Part shown: piece after piece, positions 1-7,404 of the stretch | Position numbering within the stretch: the stretch's first letter is position 1 | Layout of the letters: every line of letters starts with the position of its first letter | NCBI GenBank assembly: GCA_024399655.1 | Contig: JAKSNP010000007.1 | Location: 43,552 to 107,551 of the forward strand | Length of the DNA stretch: 64,000 bases | From: Paludibacteraceae bacterium | GTDB lineage: Bacteria > Bacteroidota > Bacteroidia > Bacteroidales > Paludibacteraceae | Direction of reading: 5' to 3' | Notes under the pieces: generated by a model | Database searches by the model: none | Seen by the model: only the letters and a program-made list of their open reading frames with translations | What the model was told of the DNA's origin: nothing | Made by a program: the position numbers and the translations under genes

Positions 1-773
1 TGTACCGTATATATTTCACTAAGAAGAGGTTGGATTGCTTTCCATTGATCATAACGGAAATTATCAATTACCACCACAAACACTTTTTTTCCTTCATCCA
101 ACAGCGGAAAAATCTCTTTGCGAAATATATCAGGAGAGAAGAAAGGTCGATCGGCAACGAGATTTCCTTTTGCATCAAACCATTCCTCATAATGACGCGC
201 TATGAATTTGGCGAAAGCGGCATTTGCCTGTTTGCGTTGTTGAAGAAGGATTTCACCCATAGATGAATCCGCATCTTGCAATTGGAGTTCCCATTTGGTA
301 AGCGTACGCTGAACCGCCATCCATTCATCTGCAGTGGAAGCCGTATCAATCATCCATGCGATATCCGCAAATTCCTCTCGATATGAACGATTGGTTTCAT
401 TTGCCACTATTTCACGCTCATGTATATGACGTTTGAGGCACATCAAGATCTGATTCGGATTGACCGGTTTGATAAGGTAGTCGGCAATTTTGCTACCGAT
501 TGCCTGCTCCATTATCCGTTCTTCTTCGCTCTTTGTCACCATTACAACAGGCAATTCGGGACGAAGTTCTTTAATCAATTGTAGCGTCTCCAATCCGCTC
601 ATTCCGGGCATCTGCTCATCAAGAAACACGATATCAAACTGCTCCTTTCGCACTTTATCAAGAGCATCCTGGCCACCGGGAACGGTAGTGACATCGTAAC
701 CTTTCTGATTAAGGTATATAATATACGGACGGAGCATTTCGTGCTCGTCATCAGCCCAAAGTATTCGGTTCAT
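1..773 (-). CDS. porX: PorX-type response regulator with PglZ domain (partial, C-terminus beyond window)
   Basis: About 257 N-terminal residues are visible and the gene runs off the left edge. The receiver domain occupies residues 1-120, with the acidic pair Asp8/Asp9, the phosphoacceptor Asp52 in FLDEQMPG and the conserved Lys in DYLIKPVNP. A helical linker follows. From about residue 215 the PglZ (alkaline-phosphatase-like) domain begins, with the metal-site motif VVIDNFRYDQW. This receiver-PglZ architecture is that of PorX, the regulator working with PorY and SigP to control type IX secretion genes in Porphyromonas. The ATG at 773-771 overlaps the end of the upstream RluD gene by 23 bp, so the two are cotranscribed. 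It is the third gene of the minus-strand operon starting near 2640. The PglZ catalytic core cannot be inspected here. Confidence 0.9.
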   Translation of the reverse strand, partial: MNRILWADDEHEMLRPYIIYLNQKGYDVTTVPGGQDALDKVRKEQFDIVFLDEQMPGMSGLETLQLIKELRPELPVVMVTKSEEERIMEQAIGSKIADYLIKPVNPNQILMCLKRHIHEREIVANETNRSYREEFADIAWMIDTASTADEWMAVQRTLTKWELQLQDADSSMGEILLQQRKQANAAFAKFIARHYEEWFDAKGNLVADRPFFSPDIFRKEIFPLLDEGKKVFVVVIDNFRYDQWKAIQPLLSEIYTV

Positions 774-1791
774 ATTTTCTCCATTTATCAATTACGGCTG
801 CGTAATCAGCAGGCCAATCACTATCAAAAAACATTTCTTTTCCCGTACGCGGATGCTTGAATCCAAGAGTTTTGGCATGTAGCATTTGTCGTGGACAGAG
901 TTGGAAACAATTATGAATATATTGGGCGTATTTTTGAGAACGCAATCCTTTTAAAATTTCTGTTCCACCATATTTCTCGTCTGCGAAAAGCGGGTGCCCG
1001 ATAGTTTTCATGTGGACGCGTATTTGGTGTGTTCGTCCGGTTTCGAGACGGCATTCCACGAGTGTCACATAAGGGAAACGCTCAATAACTCTCCAATGCG
1101 TAACAGCCTCTTTAGCATTAGGGTTTTCTTCAAGGTCATACACCTTATATATCGTGCGGTCGCGCGTATCGCGCGCGAGAGCTCCGTTAATTGTACCTTG
1201 CTCTTCAGAGAAAGTACCCCAAACCAATGCATTATACGTACGTTGCGTTGTATGATTGAAGAACTGAAGGGCAAGATCTGTTTTAGCTTGCGGTGTTTTG
1301 GCGACAAGCAGAAGACCACTTGTATCCTTATCTATCCGATGGACGAGCCCTATTTCGGGATTATTGATATCCAATCCCGTCTGATTGGCATTAAAATGAA
1401 ATGCCAGTGCATTAAGCAAGGTATGCTCATAATTGCCATGCCCAGGATGAACGACAAGTCCGGCTGGTTTATTCACAACAAGGAGATCCTCATCCTCATA
1501 AACAATATTGAGGGGGATATCTTCCGGAAGAATGGTATAATCGTGCGGTTCGTGATCCAGGAGGACCTGTATGGTTTGTAGAGGACGTACCTTGTAATTG
1601 CTACTAACGGGTTTGCCATCCACCCACACATGTCCGGCATCAGCAGCGTTTTGTACGCGATTGCGTGAGGTACCCGCCATGTGTTCAGTAAGGAATTTAT
1701 CAATACGCACAGGCGTCTGCCCCTTATCAACCACACATTTCCAACGCTCAAACAGCTCTTCCTCCAATATATCGTTATCCAAGTTGTCCAT
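751..1791 (-). CDS. rluD: RluA/RluD family 23S rRNA pseudouridine synthase
   Basis: 346 aa. An N-terminal S4 RNA-binding domain (about residues 25-85, TPVRIDKFLTEH) is followed by the RluA catalytic domain. The signature HRIDKDTSGLLL starts at His151, placing the catalytic Asp at 154. A second conserved block, ETGRTHQIRVH, lies near the C-terminus. Family members isomerise uridines in 23S rRNA helix 69 (RluD) or other sites, and RluD is the best guess because an S4 domain is present. The start ATG shares one base with the stop of the PASTA gene (TGATG), and the 3' end overlaps porX, so translation of the three genes is probably coupled. Exact target uridines are not deducible. Confidence 0.92.
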   Translation of the reverse strand: MDNLDNDILEEELFERWKCVVDKGQTPVRIDKFLTEHMAGTSRNRVQNAADAGHVWVDGKPVSSNYKVRPLQTIQVLLDHEPHDYTILPEDIPLNIVYEDEDLLVVNKPAGLVVHPGHGNYEHTLLNALAFHFNANQTGLDINNPEIGLVHRIDKDTSGLLLVAKTPQAKTDLALQFFNHTTQRTYNALVWGTFSEEQGTINGALARDTRDRTIYKVYDLEENPNAKEAVTHWRVIERFPYVTLVECRLETGRTHQIRVHMKTIGHPLFADEKYGGTEILKGLRSQKYAQYIHNCFQLCPRQMLHAKTLGFKHPRTGKEMFFDSDWPADYAAVIDKWRKYEPNTLG

Positions 1792-2621
1792 CAGAAGAAA
1801 TTTTCTTCGTTATCTTCGTTATCTTCGGTTACCGTTTTTTCAAGATCCATAGAAAGTTTGACACTCACGCTACTACCCTCAAGATACATCTCGTCGGCAG
1901 CGGGCGATTGAGAATAAACCACGAAACGGTCTGCATTCTCTTCGGTAACCTCAGCATCATATTCGGCAGCACCCAATGTAAGTCTATTGTTAAGCAAGAG
2001 TTGTCGCGCGTCACGTTGGTTCAGTCCTCTAAGGTCCGGTACCGGAACCATTTCCGTACCCTGTCCGAAACCTACCACTAAAATAAGATGCGTTCCTTCG
2101 GTGAGCATTTTACCTGTCTCCACGGATTGGTTGCCGCAACGGGTATCCAATATAAGATCCTTGTATTCGGAAGGTTCGTATTCAATGCTATCAACAATCA
2201 AACCGAGGGATGTAAGCATATTCTGCGCTTGACGATAACTGAGGTCATGCAATTCAGGAAGCGGTACTTGGCGACGCTGGCGCGCATTAAGCACTACATA
2301 TATCGTGCGATGACGTTTCACATGCGTCATAGGAACAGGATTTTGCTCAACAATAGTACCTAAAGGTACTTTGGATGAGAATGTGGAATCCACTACAAGA
2401 ATCTGCAATTGATTTTCGAGAACCAGTTGTTGCGCTTCCTCCAAATAGAGTCCAGTAATCTGGGGGACTTCCACTTCTACACCATGGTCGGTATATCGTT
2501 TCAGACAAAAAACGACGATGACGAGAACAAAGACGATCAAAAAGACCGCTGATAGCAAATTTACCACTAAAAAACCGAGTTTTGAGCGGTAAAAATCGGA
2601 AAATTGATGTTTTTTCGACAT
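1791..2621 (-). CDS. Membrane-anchored protein with three PASTA domains
   Basis: 276 aa from the ATG at 2621. The open frame extends to a TTG at 2630, but the predicted transcription start lies only a few bases upstream of it, so the ATG is preferred. A short cytoplasmic N-terminus is followed by one transmembrane segment (about 14-41) and three extracytoplasmic PASTA domains (about 45-110, 115-185, 190-262), each with the pattern VPDLRGL..A...L. There is no kinase domain, unlike Firmicutes PASTA kinases. Stand-alone PASTA proteins beside rluD are common in Bacteroidota. A cell-wall-sensing role is inferred from the domain only. First gene of the PASTA-rluD-porX operon. Confidence 0.85.
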   Translation of the reverse strand: MSKKHQFSDFYRSKLGFLVVNLLSAVFLIVFVLVIVVFCLKRYTDHGVEVEVPQITGLYLEEAQQLVLENQLQILVVDSTFSSKVPLGTIVEQNPVPMTHVKRHRTIYVVLNARQRRQVPLPELHDLSYRQAQNMLTSLGLIVDSIEYEPSEYKDLILDTRCGNQSVETGKMLTEGTHLILVVGFGQGTEMVPVPDLRGLNQRDARQLLLNNRLTLGAAEYDAEVTEENADRFVVYSQSPAADEMYLEGSSVSVKLSMDLEKTVTEDNEDNEENFF

Positions 2622-2640
2622 AAACTTCAAAAATTTTGTG

Positions 2641-2673
2641 CAAAATTACATTTTTTTTTGGATATATGCAAAA
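2641..2673 (-). promoter_or_regulatory. Promoter of the PASTA-rluD-porX operon
   Basis: On the minus strand a TTTG (2672-2669) is followed after exactly 20 bp by TAATTTTG (2648-2641), the Bacteroidota -33/-7 pattern. It overlaps the divergent promoter at 2657-2688 in the opposite direction. Predicted transcription start is near 2635, giving a very short leader to the ATG at 2621. Confidence 0.75.
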
Positions 2674-2688
2674 ATAAGTGTAATTTTG
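2657..2688 (+). promoter_or_regulatory. Promoter of the small Cys-rich lipoprotein
   Basis: TTTG at 2657-2660 and TAATTTTG at 2681-2688 with 20 bp between them. The leader to the ATG at 2754 is about 60 nt. The element is interleaved with the minus-strand promoter, and the two -7 boxes form a perfect 12-bp inverted repeat (TGCAAAATTACA at 2639-2650, TGTAATTTTGCA at 2679-2690). Confidence 0.75.
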
Positions 2689-2753
2689 CAGTCGATTTCG
2701 GTCGAGTAACCGAATTTATGTACAAATTAATCATTTAAAACTAGTTTTAAGTC

Positions 2754-2972
2754 ATGAAAAAAATCATGTTGGTTGCAGCTATCGCATTGTGCGCTATGAG
2801 CTGCGGTAACAAGAAGGCTGCCGAAGGCGAATGCTGCGGTGAGTGCTGCCAAGAAGAAGTTGTAGTAGTAGAAGAAGCTGCTGCTGAAGATGCAGTTGTT
2901 GAAGCTGTTGAAGAAGCTGCTGACGCTGTTGAAGCTGCTGCTGACGCTGTTGTTGAGACCGTTGCTGAATAA
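2754..2972 (+). CDS. Small Cys-rich, Ala/Glu/Val-repeat lipoprotein, unknown function
   Basis: 72 aa. The signal peptide is typical of lipoproteins, with lipobox AMSC and acylated Cys17. The mature part has a Cys-pair cluster ECCGECCQ (about 27-34), then a low-complexity acidic tail built from EEAA/DAVVE/AADAVEAA repeats, predicted helical. The tail codes for strongly negative charge with no aromatic residues. It is monocistronic, with a consensus promoter upstream and a strong terminator 25 bp downstream, which suggests high-level independent expression. Many Bacteroidota genomes carry similar short MKK..MSCGNKK lipoproteins of unknown role. The paired cysteines could bind metal or form disulfides, but this is speculation. 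Confidence 0.75.
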   Translation: MKKIMLVAAIALCAMSCGNKKAAEGECCGECCQEEVVVVEEAAAEDAVVEAVEEAADAVEAAADAVVETVAE

Positions 2973-2996
2973 TTTCGGTATACAAACTTCTCACAT

Positions 2997-3029
2997 GAGC
3001 TGCTTGATTAATCAAGCAGCTCTTTTTTT
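2997..3029 (+). terminator. Rho-independent terminator of the small lipoprotein gene
   Basis: Perfect 13-bp inverted repeat GAGCTGCTTGATT / AATCAAGCAGCTC at 2997-3022 followed by seven T residues (3023-3029). In the minus direction it could also stop read-through from the DUF4465 gene, but no T tract lies on that side. Confidence 0.9.
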
Positions 3030-3060
3030 ATCTTCATATTTATGGAATCAACGGAAAGTA

Positions 3061-3876
3061 TCAAAAAAGACGACGACCGAGCAAATCATATAACATACCG
3101 TCACGTTCAATACGCAATCCCCGAGATGTGAGCACTACCGAACCTGCAGAACCATCCCTATCCGTCTGTTGCAACGATGTAGGGACAGAAGCAGTTAAAT
3201 CATCCAGACAAAAATAAGTGGGAGTGGATAAACCATACTCATTATACTGAGAGCCGTCAAGAACAAAAGTAAGTGCATCAATCGTCCCCAAAGAAGACAA
3301 ATCGCACCAAGTCCAATTCATAAGATATTCACCATCTTTAGCCAAATAATAAACCACGGAGCCGGTAGAAACAGGTTGTTGATTCACAAAAGCCCATCCA
3401 TTAATCGTGAGCGAGATCCAATCGTCGGAGGAAAAGACATTTCCTCCCATGTGATCACCATATACAATAGCATCAGTTACCCATGTAGTATTATTGAGAT
3501 AGACTCCCTCCATCTGCATAGGTTGCGCCATAAGCACGCTATCGTAACCATACCATGAAGGATACCAGACCAAATAATTGGAACCTGAATGAGCAGCACC
3601 ACAAGCCGCATTGTAGGCATCAGCATAATAACCATAAATTGTATCTACCTGATTGCTAACGATGGAACCGGCATAGTAGTAAACTCCTCCGTAATTTGAC
3701 ACCTCCTGTTGGAAAGAGAAAACCGAACCGGAGACAAAAGCGTTGTTGGAGGTGGATGCCCAAATAGTATCCTCAGCAACAGGCGAGATTTCGGATTCTT
3801 CGAAATCTGCCACATAAGATTGCGCAAGTATGTTTACCGACAGAAACATACAAAGAAGAACAAAAGAATATTTCAT
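3061..3876 (-). CDS. Secreted DUF4465-like protein downstream of BtuB-like receptor
   Basis: 271 aa. Cleavable signal peptide (MKYSFVLLCMFLSVNILAQ), then an aromatic-rich beta domain (about 20-230) with the features of DUF4465: ADFEE start, NYLVWYP, VYLNNTTW, GWYFCLDD-like LSTPTYFCLDDLT. The last ~20 residues, RIERDGMLYDLLGRRLF, look like a short or truncated T9SS type-A C-terminal motif (YDLLGR). It lies 34 bp downstream of the TonB receptor in the same direction and is therefore probably under the cobalamin riboswitch. Surface B12-binding partners of BtuB (BtuG, BtuH) are known in Bacteroides. A similar cobalamin-capture role is inferred from context only. Confidence 0.75.
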   Translation of the reverse strand: MKYSFVLLCMFLSVNILAQSYVADFEESEISPVAEDTIWASTSNNAFVSGSVFSFQQEVSNYGGVYYYAGSIVSNQVDTIYGYYADAYNAACGAAHSGSNYLVWYPSWYGYDSVLMAQPMQMEGVYLNNTTWVTDAIVYGDHMGGNVFSSDDWISLTINGWAFVNQQPVSTGSVVYYLAKDGEYLMNWTWCDLSSLGTIDALTFVLDGSQYNEYGLSTPTYFCLDDLTASVPTSLQQTDRDGSAGSVVLTSRGLRIERDGMLYDLLGRRLF

Positions 3877-3910
3877 ATCATCAATAAATTATAATTTAAC
3901 AGAGGATGAA

Positions 3911-6010
3911 TCAATATTGAAGTGAAAGAGTGAATCGGACATTCTGCTTCGGCATCGGGAAATTTCGGATTACTTCATAATCCTGTCCGAGCAAATTATT
4001 TATCTCCAAGGTTGCTTTTAGACGCAATTGATCTTGAGCCGGTTTCGTTGAGACAGACGACTCGGGCAACGGTATACCCCAATCCGCATAAAAGCAAAGG
4101 TCGTGAGTATACCAAGGTTGTACATAATTGAAGATGATATTTTCCTGCTGGCTCCATCTTTCACCAACATAAACGAACGAATAATTAAGTCCGTATACAT
4201 CGCCTCTCCTTGAAGCCCAATCGAGTTCCAGGACGGCAGTACCGGAATGATGCGGGATATACGGGATTTGATGACCATAGTACGTATCAGACGGATTGGT
4301 TACATCTTTTGCATTCTGCCAAGTATATTGCAATTTGCCTGTTATATTCCATCTCAAAGGAAGAGCCAAACGAACAGACGTAGCCAAATCCAGACCGAAA
4401 ATCCGCACAAGTCCGAGGTTGAGCATAGTCCATCGAAACTGCTGCCCTTTGGGATATGCAATAATTTTGTCGCTTATCCGATTATAATAGAAGTCGGCAT
4501 TAATAGAGAATAGAGAAGTCCGTTCTTGAGCAGGAACGAATTTGGAGGAAAGTGCGAACGGCAACGAATATTCCAGACCGATATTGCGTTGACGAGCAAG
4601 TTCCGGTTTCAAGTCGGCATTTCCAAGGTCGGTATAGTAGAGATCGTTGAAGGTAGGATAGCGATAACTCTGTTTATAAAACGCGTTGATATAGAATTCA
4701 TGGCGATGGAAAGGACGATAATTGAAGAAGACCGCCGGAGTAAAACGCACCTGCTCTTCAATAGCAGTCATCAAAGCGGAAGCCTGAATACGGAACATAT
4801 CACGCACTTTGAAAGCCGTTGCCAAACTGAGCCAATGGCTAAAGCGGTCAAAATGTTCCGTTAATACCGGTTCCATCAATTCATCACGACGAAGTTTATT
4901 ATACTGAAAATCATAGGCCAGACTGAGTTGCCACCAATCAAAAACATGAAATTTCTGCGCCAACGACGCATAGAGTTCTTGCTGCAGATAACTGTTATCT
5001 GCAGGTAGAAGCCGCATATCCTGATTGATATAGTGTGTATAATCATTGGCATATTTAAGGTTGAACTTGATATACCATACACGTCCGACCTGCTCCTGCC
5101 ACTGAGTTTGGACGAACGCATTCCTGTCCCAAAGCCGTTCGCCATTGCTCCATACATTATTGACTATTGCTCCAGGAACCCCGCGTTCGCTTTGATAATA
5201 ATAAGCCTGAATACGCCAAAAGCCCGTAGTGCTATAATAATGATGCACCCCCATTTCAGCCCTGAAAGCGTGAACATCGCCATTTTCACGCACAGCTGTA
5301 GTATCGTAGGCTACCGATCCATCCGGCGTAAAACGAAGATAGCGGAATTTATATTTGCCGTCGGCATAAACATATTCGCCGTTTAGCGTGAGAGCAAGTC
5401 GTTCTGACAACTTTATATCCAATGAAGCCGACGGATTGACCAAGGCAAAACTTCCGCATCTCATGGAAATCCGCGCATGGACTTTTTCTCCAGGTCGGAA
5501 ATAGGGTTTTCGGCTCTGCAGATATACCGCTCCGGCACTACCCATTTCTCGAGCAGACTGAAAGATATCAGATTTTTGTCCGTTGTAGAGTCGAATCTCC
5601 TCCATCTCAGTAAGCGCGAACTTACCCAAATCGATCTGTCCGTTCTGAGCATTACCCAATTGTATACCGTTGTAAAACACCCCTACATGCTGACTTCCCA
5701 TGGAACGGACATTAATGGTTTTGATTCCCCCTACTCCGCCATAGTCTTTGAGTTGTACACCGGAGAAATAACGTAAAGCATCTGCAACCGACAAACCGCC
5801 CGATCGTTCCAATTCTTCTCCTTTGAGAGTTTGCGGGCGGATAACCTCCTGTTCGACAGCCGGTGCAGTAACAGTAACCTCCTCCACTTGAAACTGCTGA
5901 AGAATGCTATCGAGAACATGTTTTTGGTCCGGCTCAAGCGCAAACGCAGACACGCCTGCCTCCAAAGACAGGATACACAAGGTAAGCAATATGTAGATAC
6001 AACGTTTCAC
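3911..6010 (-). CDS. btuB: BtuB-like TonB-dependent outer-membrane receptor (cobalamin)
   Basis: About 700 aa. Signal peptide KRCIYILLTLCILSLEAGVSAFA, then a TonB-box-like segment EEVTVTAP, a plug domain (about 60-165, GGIKTINVRSMGSQHVGVFYNGIQLGNAQNG) and a 22-strand barrel ending in an aromatic C-terminus (FTLSLQY). No ATG is in frame. GTG codons lie at 6046, 6016 and 6010, and 6010 is chosen because it gives a classical M-K-R signal peptide and leaves room after the riboswitch. The receptor class imports cobalamin or similar chelates using TonB energy. The assignment to B12 rests on the cobalamin riboswitch directly upstream. The downstream DUF4465 gene completes the operon. Confidence 0.88.
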   Translation of the reverse strand: MKRCIYILLTLCILSLEAGVSAFALEPDQKHVLDSILQQFQVEEVTVTAPAVEQEVIRPQTLKGEELERSGGLSVADALRYFSGVQLKDYGGVGGIKTINVRSMGSQHVGVFYNGIQLGNAQNGQIDLGKFALTEMEEIRLYNGQKSDIFQSAREMGSAGAVYLQSRKPYFRPGEKVHARISMRCGSFALVNPSASLDIKLSERLALTLNGEYVYADGKYKFRYLRFTPDGSVAYDTTAVRENGDVHAFRAEMGVHHYYSTTGFWRIQAYYYQSERGVPGAIVNNVWSNGERLWDRNAFVQTQWQEQVGRVWYIKFNLKYANDYTHYINQDMRLLPADNSYLQQELYASLAQKFHVFDWWQLSLAYDFQYNKLRRDELMEPVLTEHFDRFSHWLSLATAFKVRDMFRIQASALMTAIEEQVRFTPAVFFNYRPFHRHEFYINAFYKQSYRYPTFNDLYYTDLGNADLKPELARQRNIGLEYSLPFALSSKFVPAQERTSLFSINADFYYNRISDKIIAYPKGQQFRWTMLNLGLVRIFGLDLATSVRLALPLRWNITGKLQYTWQNAKDVTNPSDTYYGHQIPYIPHHSGTAVLELDWASRRGDVYGLNYSFVYVGERWSQQENIIFNYVQPWYTHDLCFYADWGIPLPESSVSTKPAQDQLRLKATLEINNLLGQDYEVIRNFPMPKQNVRFTLSLQY

Positions 6011-6061
6011 GGTCACATGCCCTATCCCACGAAGGCTAAACGACACAAATAATCAGCAATT

Positions 6062-6202
6062 GGTCGGTCTTCTGACTTATCGCTCCATCTTTCAGGCCTT
6101 CCCGGCAGCAATCAGCCAGTGACCATAAGAAAAGAAAGATTGACTACGAATTACAGCAGCGGGTCTGTGCAGGACTTTCACCTGCTTCCCGTTACCAAAA
6201 GC
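6062..6202 (-). promoter_or_regulatory. Cobalamin (B12) riboswitch
   Basis: On the minus strand the region contains the conserved core GAAAGTCCTGCACAGACCCG, the GCTGCTGTAA segment, the GCCGGGAAGGCCTG stem and, at 6077-6062, the 3' B12 box AGTCAGAAGACCGACC. Together these are diagnostic of the adenosylcobalamin riboswitch class. It starts a few bases after the predicted promoter and ends 16-50 nt before the possible receptor starts, so control of translation initiation by the B12 box is likely; no intrinsic terminator follows. Confidence 0.95.
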
Positions 6203-6207
6203 GGGTG

Positions 6208-6238
6208 CAAAGGTACAACAATTTTATGGAATATGCAA
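6208..6238 (-). promoter_or_regulatory. Promoter of the riboswitch-btuB operon
   Basis: Minus-strand TTG (6238-6236), 20 bp, then TACCTTTG (6215-6208). The predicted start near 6202 coincides with the 5' edge of the riboswitch. Confidence 0.75.
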
Positions 6239-6642
6239 GAAAAAAAGGAAAAAACATTTTGTCACCCCCCAAAAGGGAATAATATATATGTTGGCAGTAG
6301 AAAAATGACAACATTCAGAATGGGCATAACAAGCATCATATATCAAACGAAAGCTGACTGACAGTCTGACAGGAAAAGGTATTCAACCATTCGGTGACGT
6401 TAGGTTTATCTTACGTTTATGTTACGTTTAGCTCTCGATAAAGGCACGACCGAAAAGATGTCATAAAAAAGAATACATTAAGACATACATAAAGACATAC
6501 ATAATACATAATACATATATAATATATTAGACATGCATATAAATATGTATATCGTTTCCTATAAATAACAGGCAGGTAGATGTTATAAAACAGAAACGAA
6601 AACACAAACGGCTGCGTAAAAAACACTTTTTTTGCAGAAATA
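6239..6642. other. Gene-free region between btuB and rpmH
   Basis: About 400 bp between divergent promoters with no convincing coding sequence. It holds an 11-bp triplet repeat at 6400-6432, a 40-bp sequence shared in inverted orientation with 46427-46466, a GACTGACAGTCTGACAG direct repeat near 6357-6374, and an AT-rich stretch (6475-6560) with a 12-bp repeat AAGACATACATA twice and further ATACATA copies. Confidence 0.7.
6400..6432 (+). repeat. Three tandem copies of an 11-bp unit (TTACGTTTATG family)
   Basis: Consecutive units TTAGGTTTATC, TTACGTTTATG and TTACGTTTAGC, each exactly 11 bp. The same family occurs inverted at 46438-46470. The array is intergenic and lies 210 bp upstream of the rpmH promoter. 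Confidence 0.85.
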
Positions 6643-6674
6643 TTTGGTCAATCCAAAAAAAAGCAGTACCTTTG
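6643..6674 (+). promoter_or_regulatory. rpmH promoter
   Basis: TTTG at 6643-6646, 20 bp, TACCTTTG at 6667-6674. The leader to the rpmH ATG is about 95 nt. Confidence 0.8.
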
Positions 6675-6776
6675 CACGCTTTTTCGTTTAACGGCTAACA
6701 CGAATTGGCAATATTACGAGTTAATAACCCCTAATGCCCGATAGCGATATCCGGCATACAAAAACCAAAAACAGAT

Positions 6777-6935
6777 ATGAAACGTACATTTCAACCCTCG
6801 CAACGCAAACGTCGCAACAAACACGGATTCCGTGAAAGAATGGCTACAGCAAACGGTCGTCGTGTATTGGCAGCCCGCCGCGCTCATGGTCGCAAGAAAC
6901 TGACTGTAGCTGACGAAAGACGCCACAAATATTAA
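6777..6935 (+). CDS. rpmH: 50S ribosomal protein L34
   Basis: 52 aa, beginning [18 protein letters not shown] and ending ADERRHKY. It is extremely basic, with the classic L34 core ([26 protein letters not shown]). It binds 23S rRNA in the large subunit. Length is normal for Bacteroidota, slightly longer than the 46-aa E. coli protein. It has its own promoter and terminator, so it is monocistronic. In many bacteria rpmH neighbours dnaA and oriC, but not here: the next genes are rbfA and a LolC/E permease. Confidence 0.97.
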   Translation: MKRTFQPSQRKRRNKHGFRERMATANGRRVLAARRAHGRKKLTVADERRHKY

Positions 6936-6969
6936 TTCACCTAACCGTTGATTTAATACATAACTTATA

Positions 6970-7003
6970 GGGAAAAGAGATGCGTCTCCTTTCCCTTGTT
7001 TTG
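6970..7003 (+). terminator. Terminator after rpmH
   Basis: Stem GGGAAAAGAGA (6970-6980) pairs with TCTCCTTTCCC (6985-6995) around a TGCG loop with one A/C mismatch, followed by TTGTTTTG. Confidence 0.75.
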
Positions 7004-7065
7004 CATAAATGCAGTTGCCCCACATCAAAAACGGGGCGCAATAACGACCTAACAACCTAAAAGAA

Positions 7066-7401
7066 ATGGAAAACACACGACAACAAAAGATTGCCCGTCT
7101 GATTCAAAAAGACCTGAGTGACATATTACTGCGCTACAGCCGCAGCATGCAAGGAACGCTGATATCTGTCAGCGAAGTCAGGATATCTCCCGATTTGGCC
7201 ATTGCACATGTCTATTTGAGCGTATTTCCACAAGACAAAGTGGAATCCACGATGGCCAGGATAGAGGAAGACAGTCACAAAATCAGATTTGAGATGGGGA
7301 ATCTGGAACGCCATCAACTCAGAATTATCCCTGAACTTCACTTCCATTTGGACGAAACTATCGACAAGTTGGAACGCATAGACGAACTATTGAAACCATA
7401 A
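7066..7401 (+). CDS. rbfA: Ribosome-binding factor A
   Basis: 111 aa, the usual RbfA length. The single KH-like fold begins with TRQQKIARLIQKDLSDIL and contains the family block VSEVRISPDLAIAHVYLSVF. The C-terminus LHFHLDETIDKLERIDELL matches the conserved F..D.s...a.ri..ll helix. RbfA binds immature 30S subunits and helps 16S rRNA 5'-end maturation. The stop lies 3 bp before the GTG of the following permease, so the two are cotranscribed with xerD. No strong promoter was found immediately upstream; a stem GCCCC/GGGGC lies at about 7014-7038. Confidence 0.95.
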   Translation: MENTRQQKIARLIQKDLSDILLRYSRSMQGTLISVSEVRISPDLAIAHVYLSVFPQDKVESTMARIEEDSHKIRFEMGNLERHQLRIIPELHFHLDETIDKLERIDELLKP

Positions 7402-7404
7402 AGC

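Noticed and set aside
6400-6432. CRISPR-like array
   Set aside because: The units are contiguous with no spacers and only three copies; no cas genes occur in the window.
6777-6935. Replication origin beside rpmH
   Set aside because: dnaA, dnaN and DnaA-box clusters are absent; rpmH is simply a monocistronic gene here.
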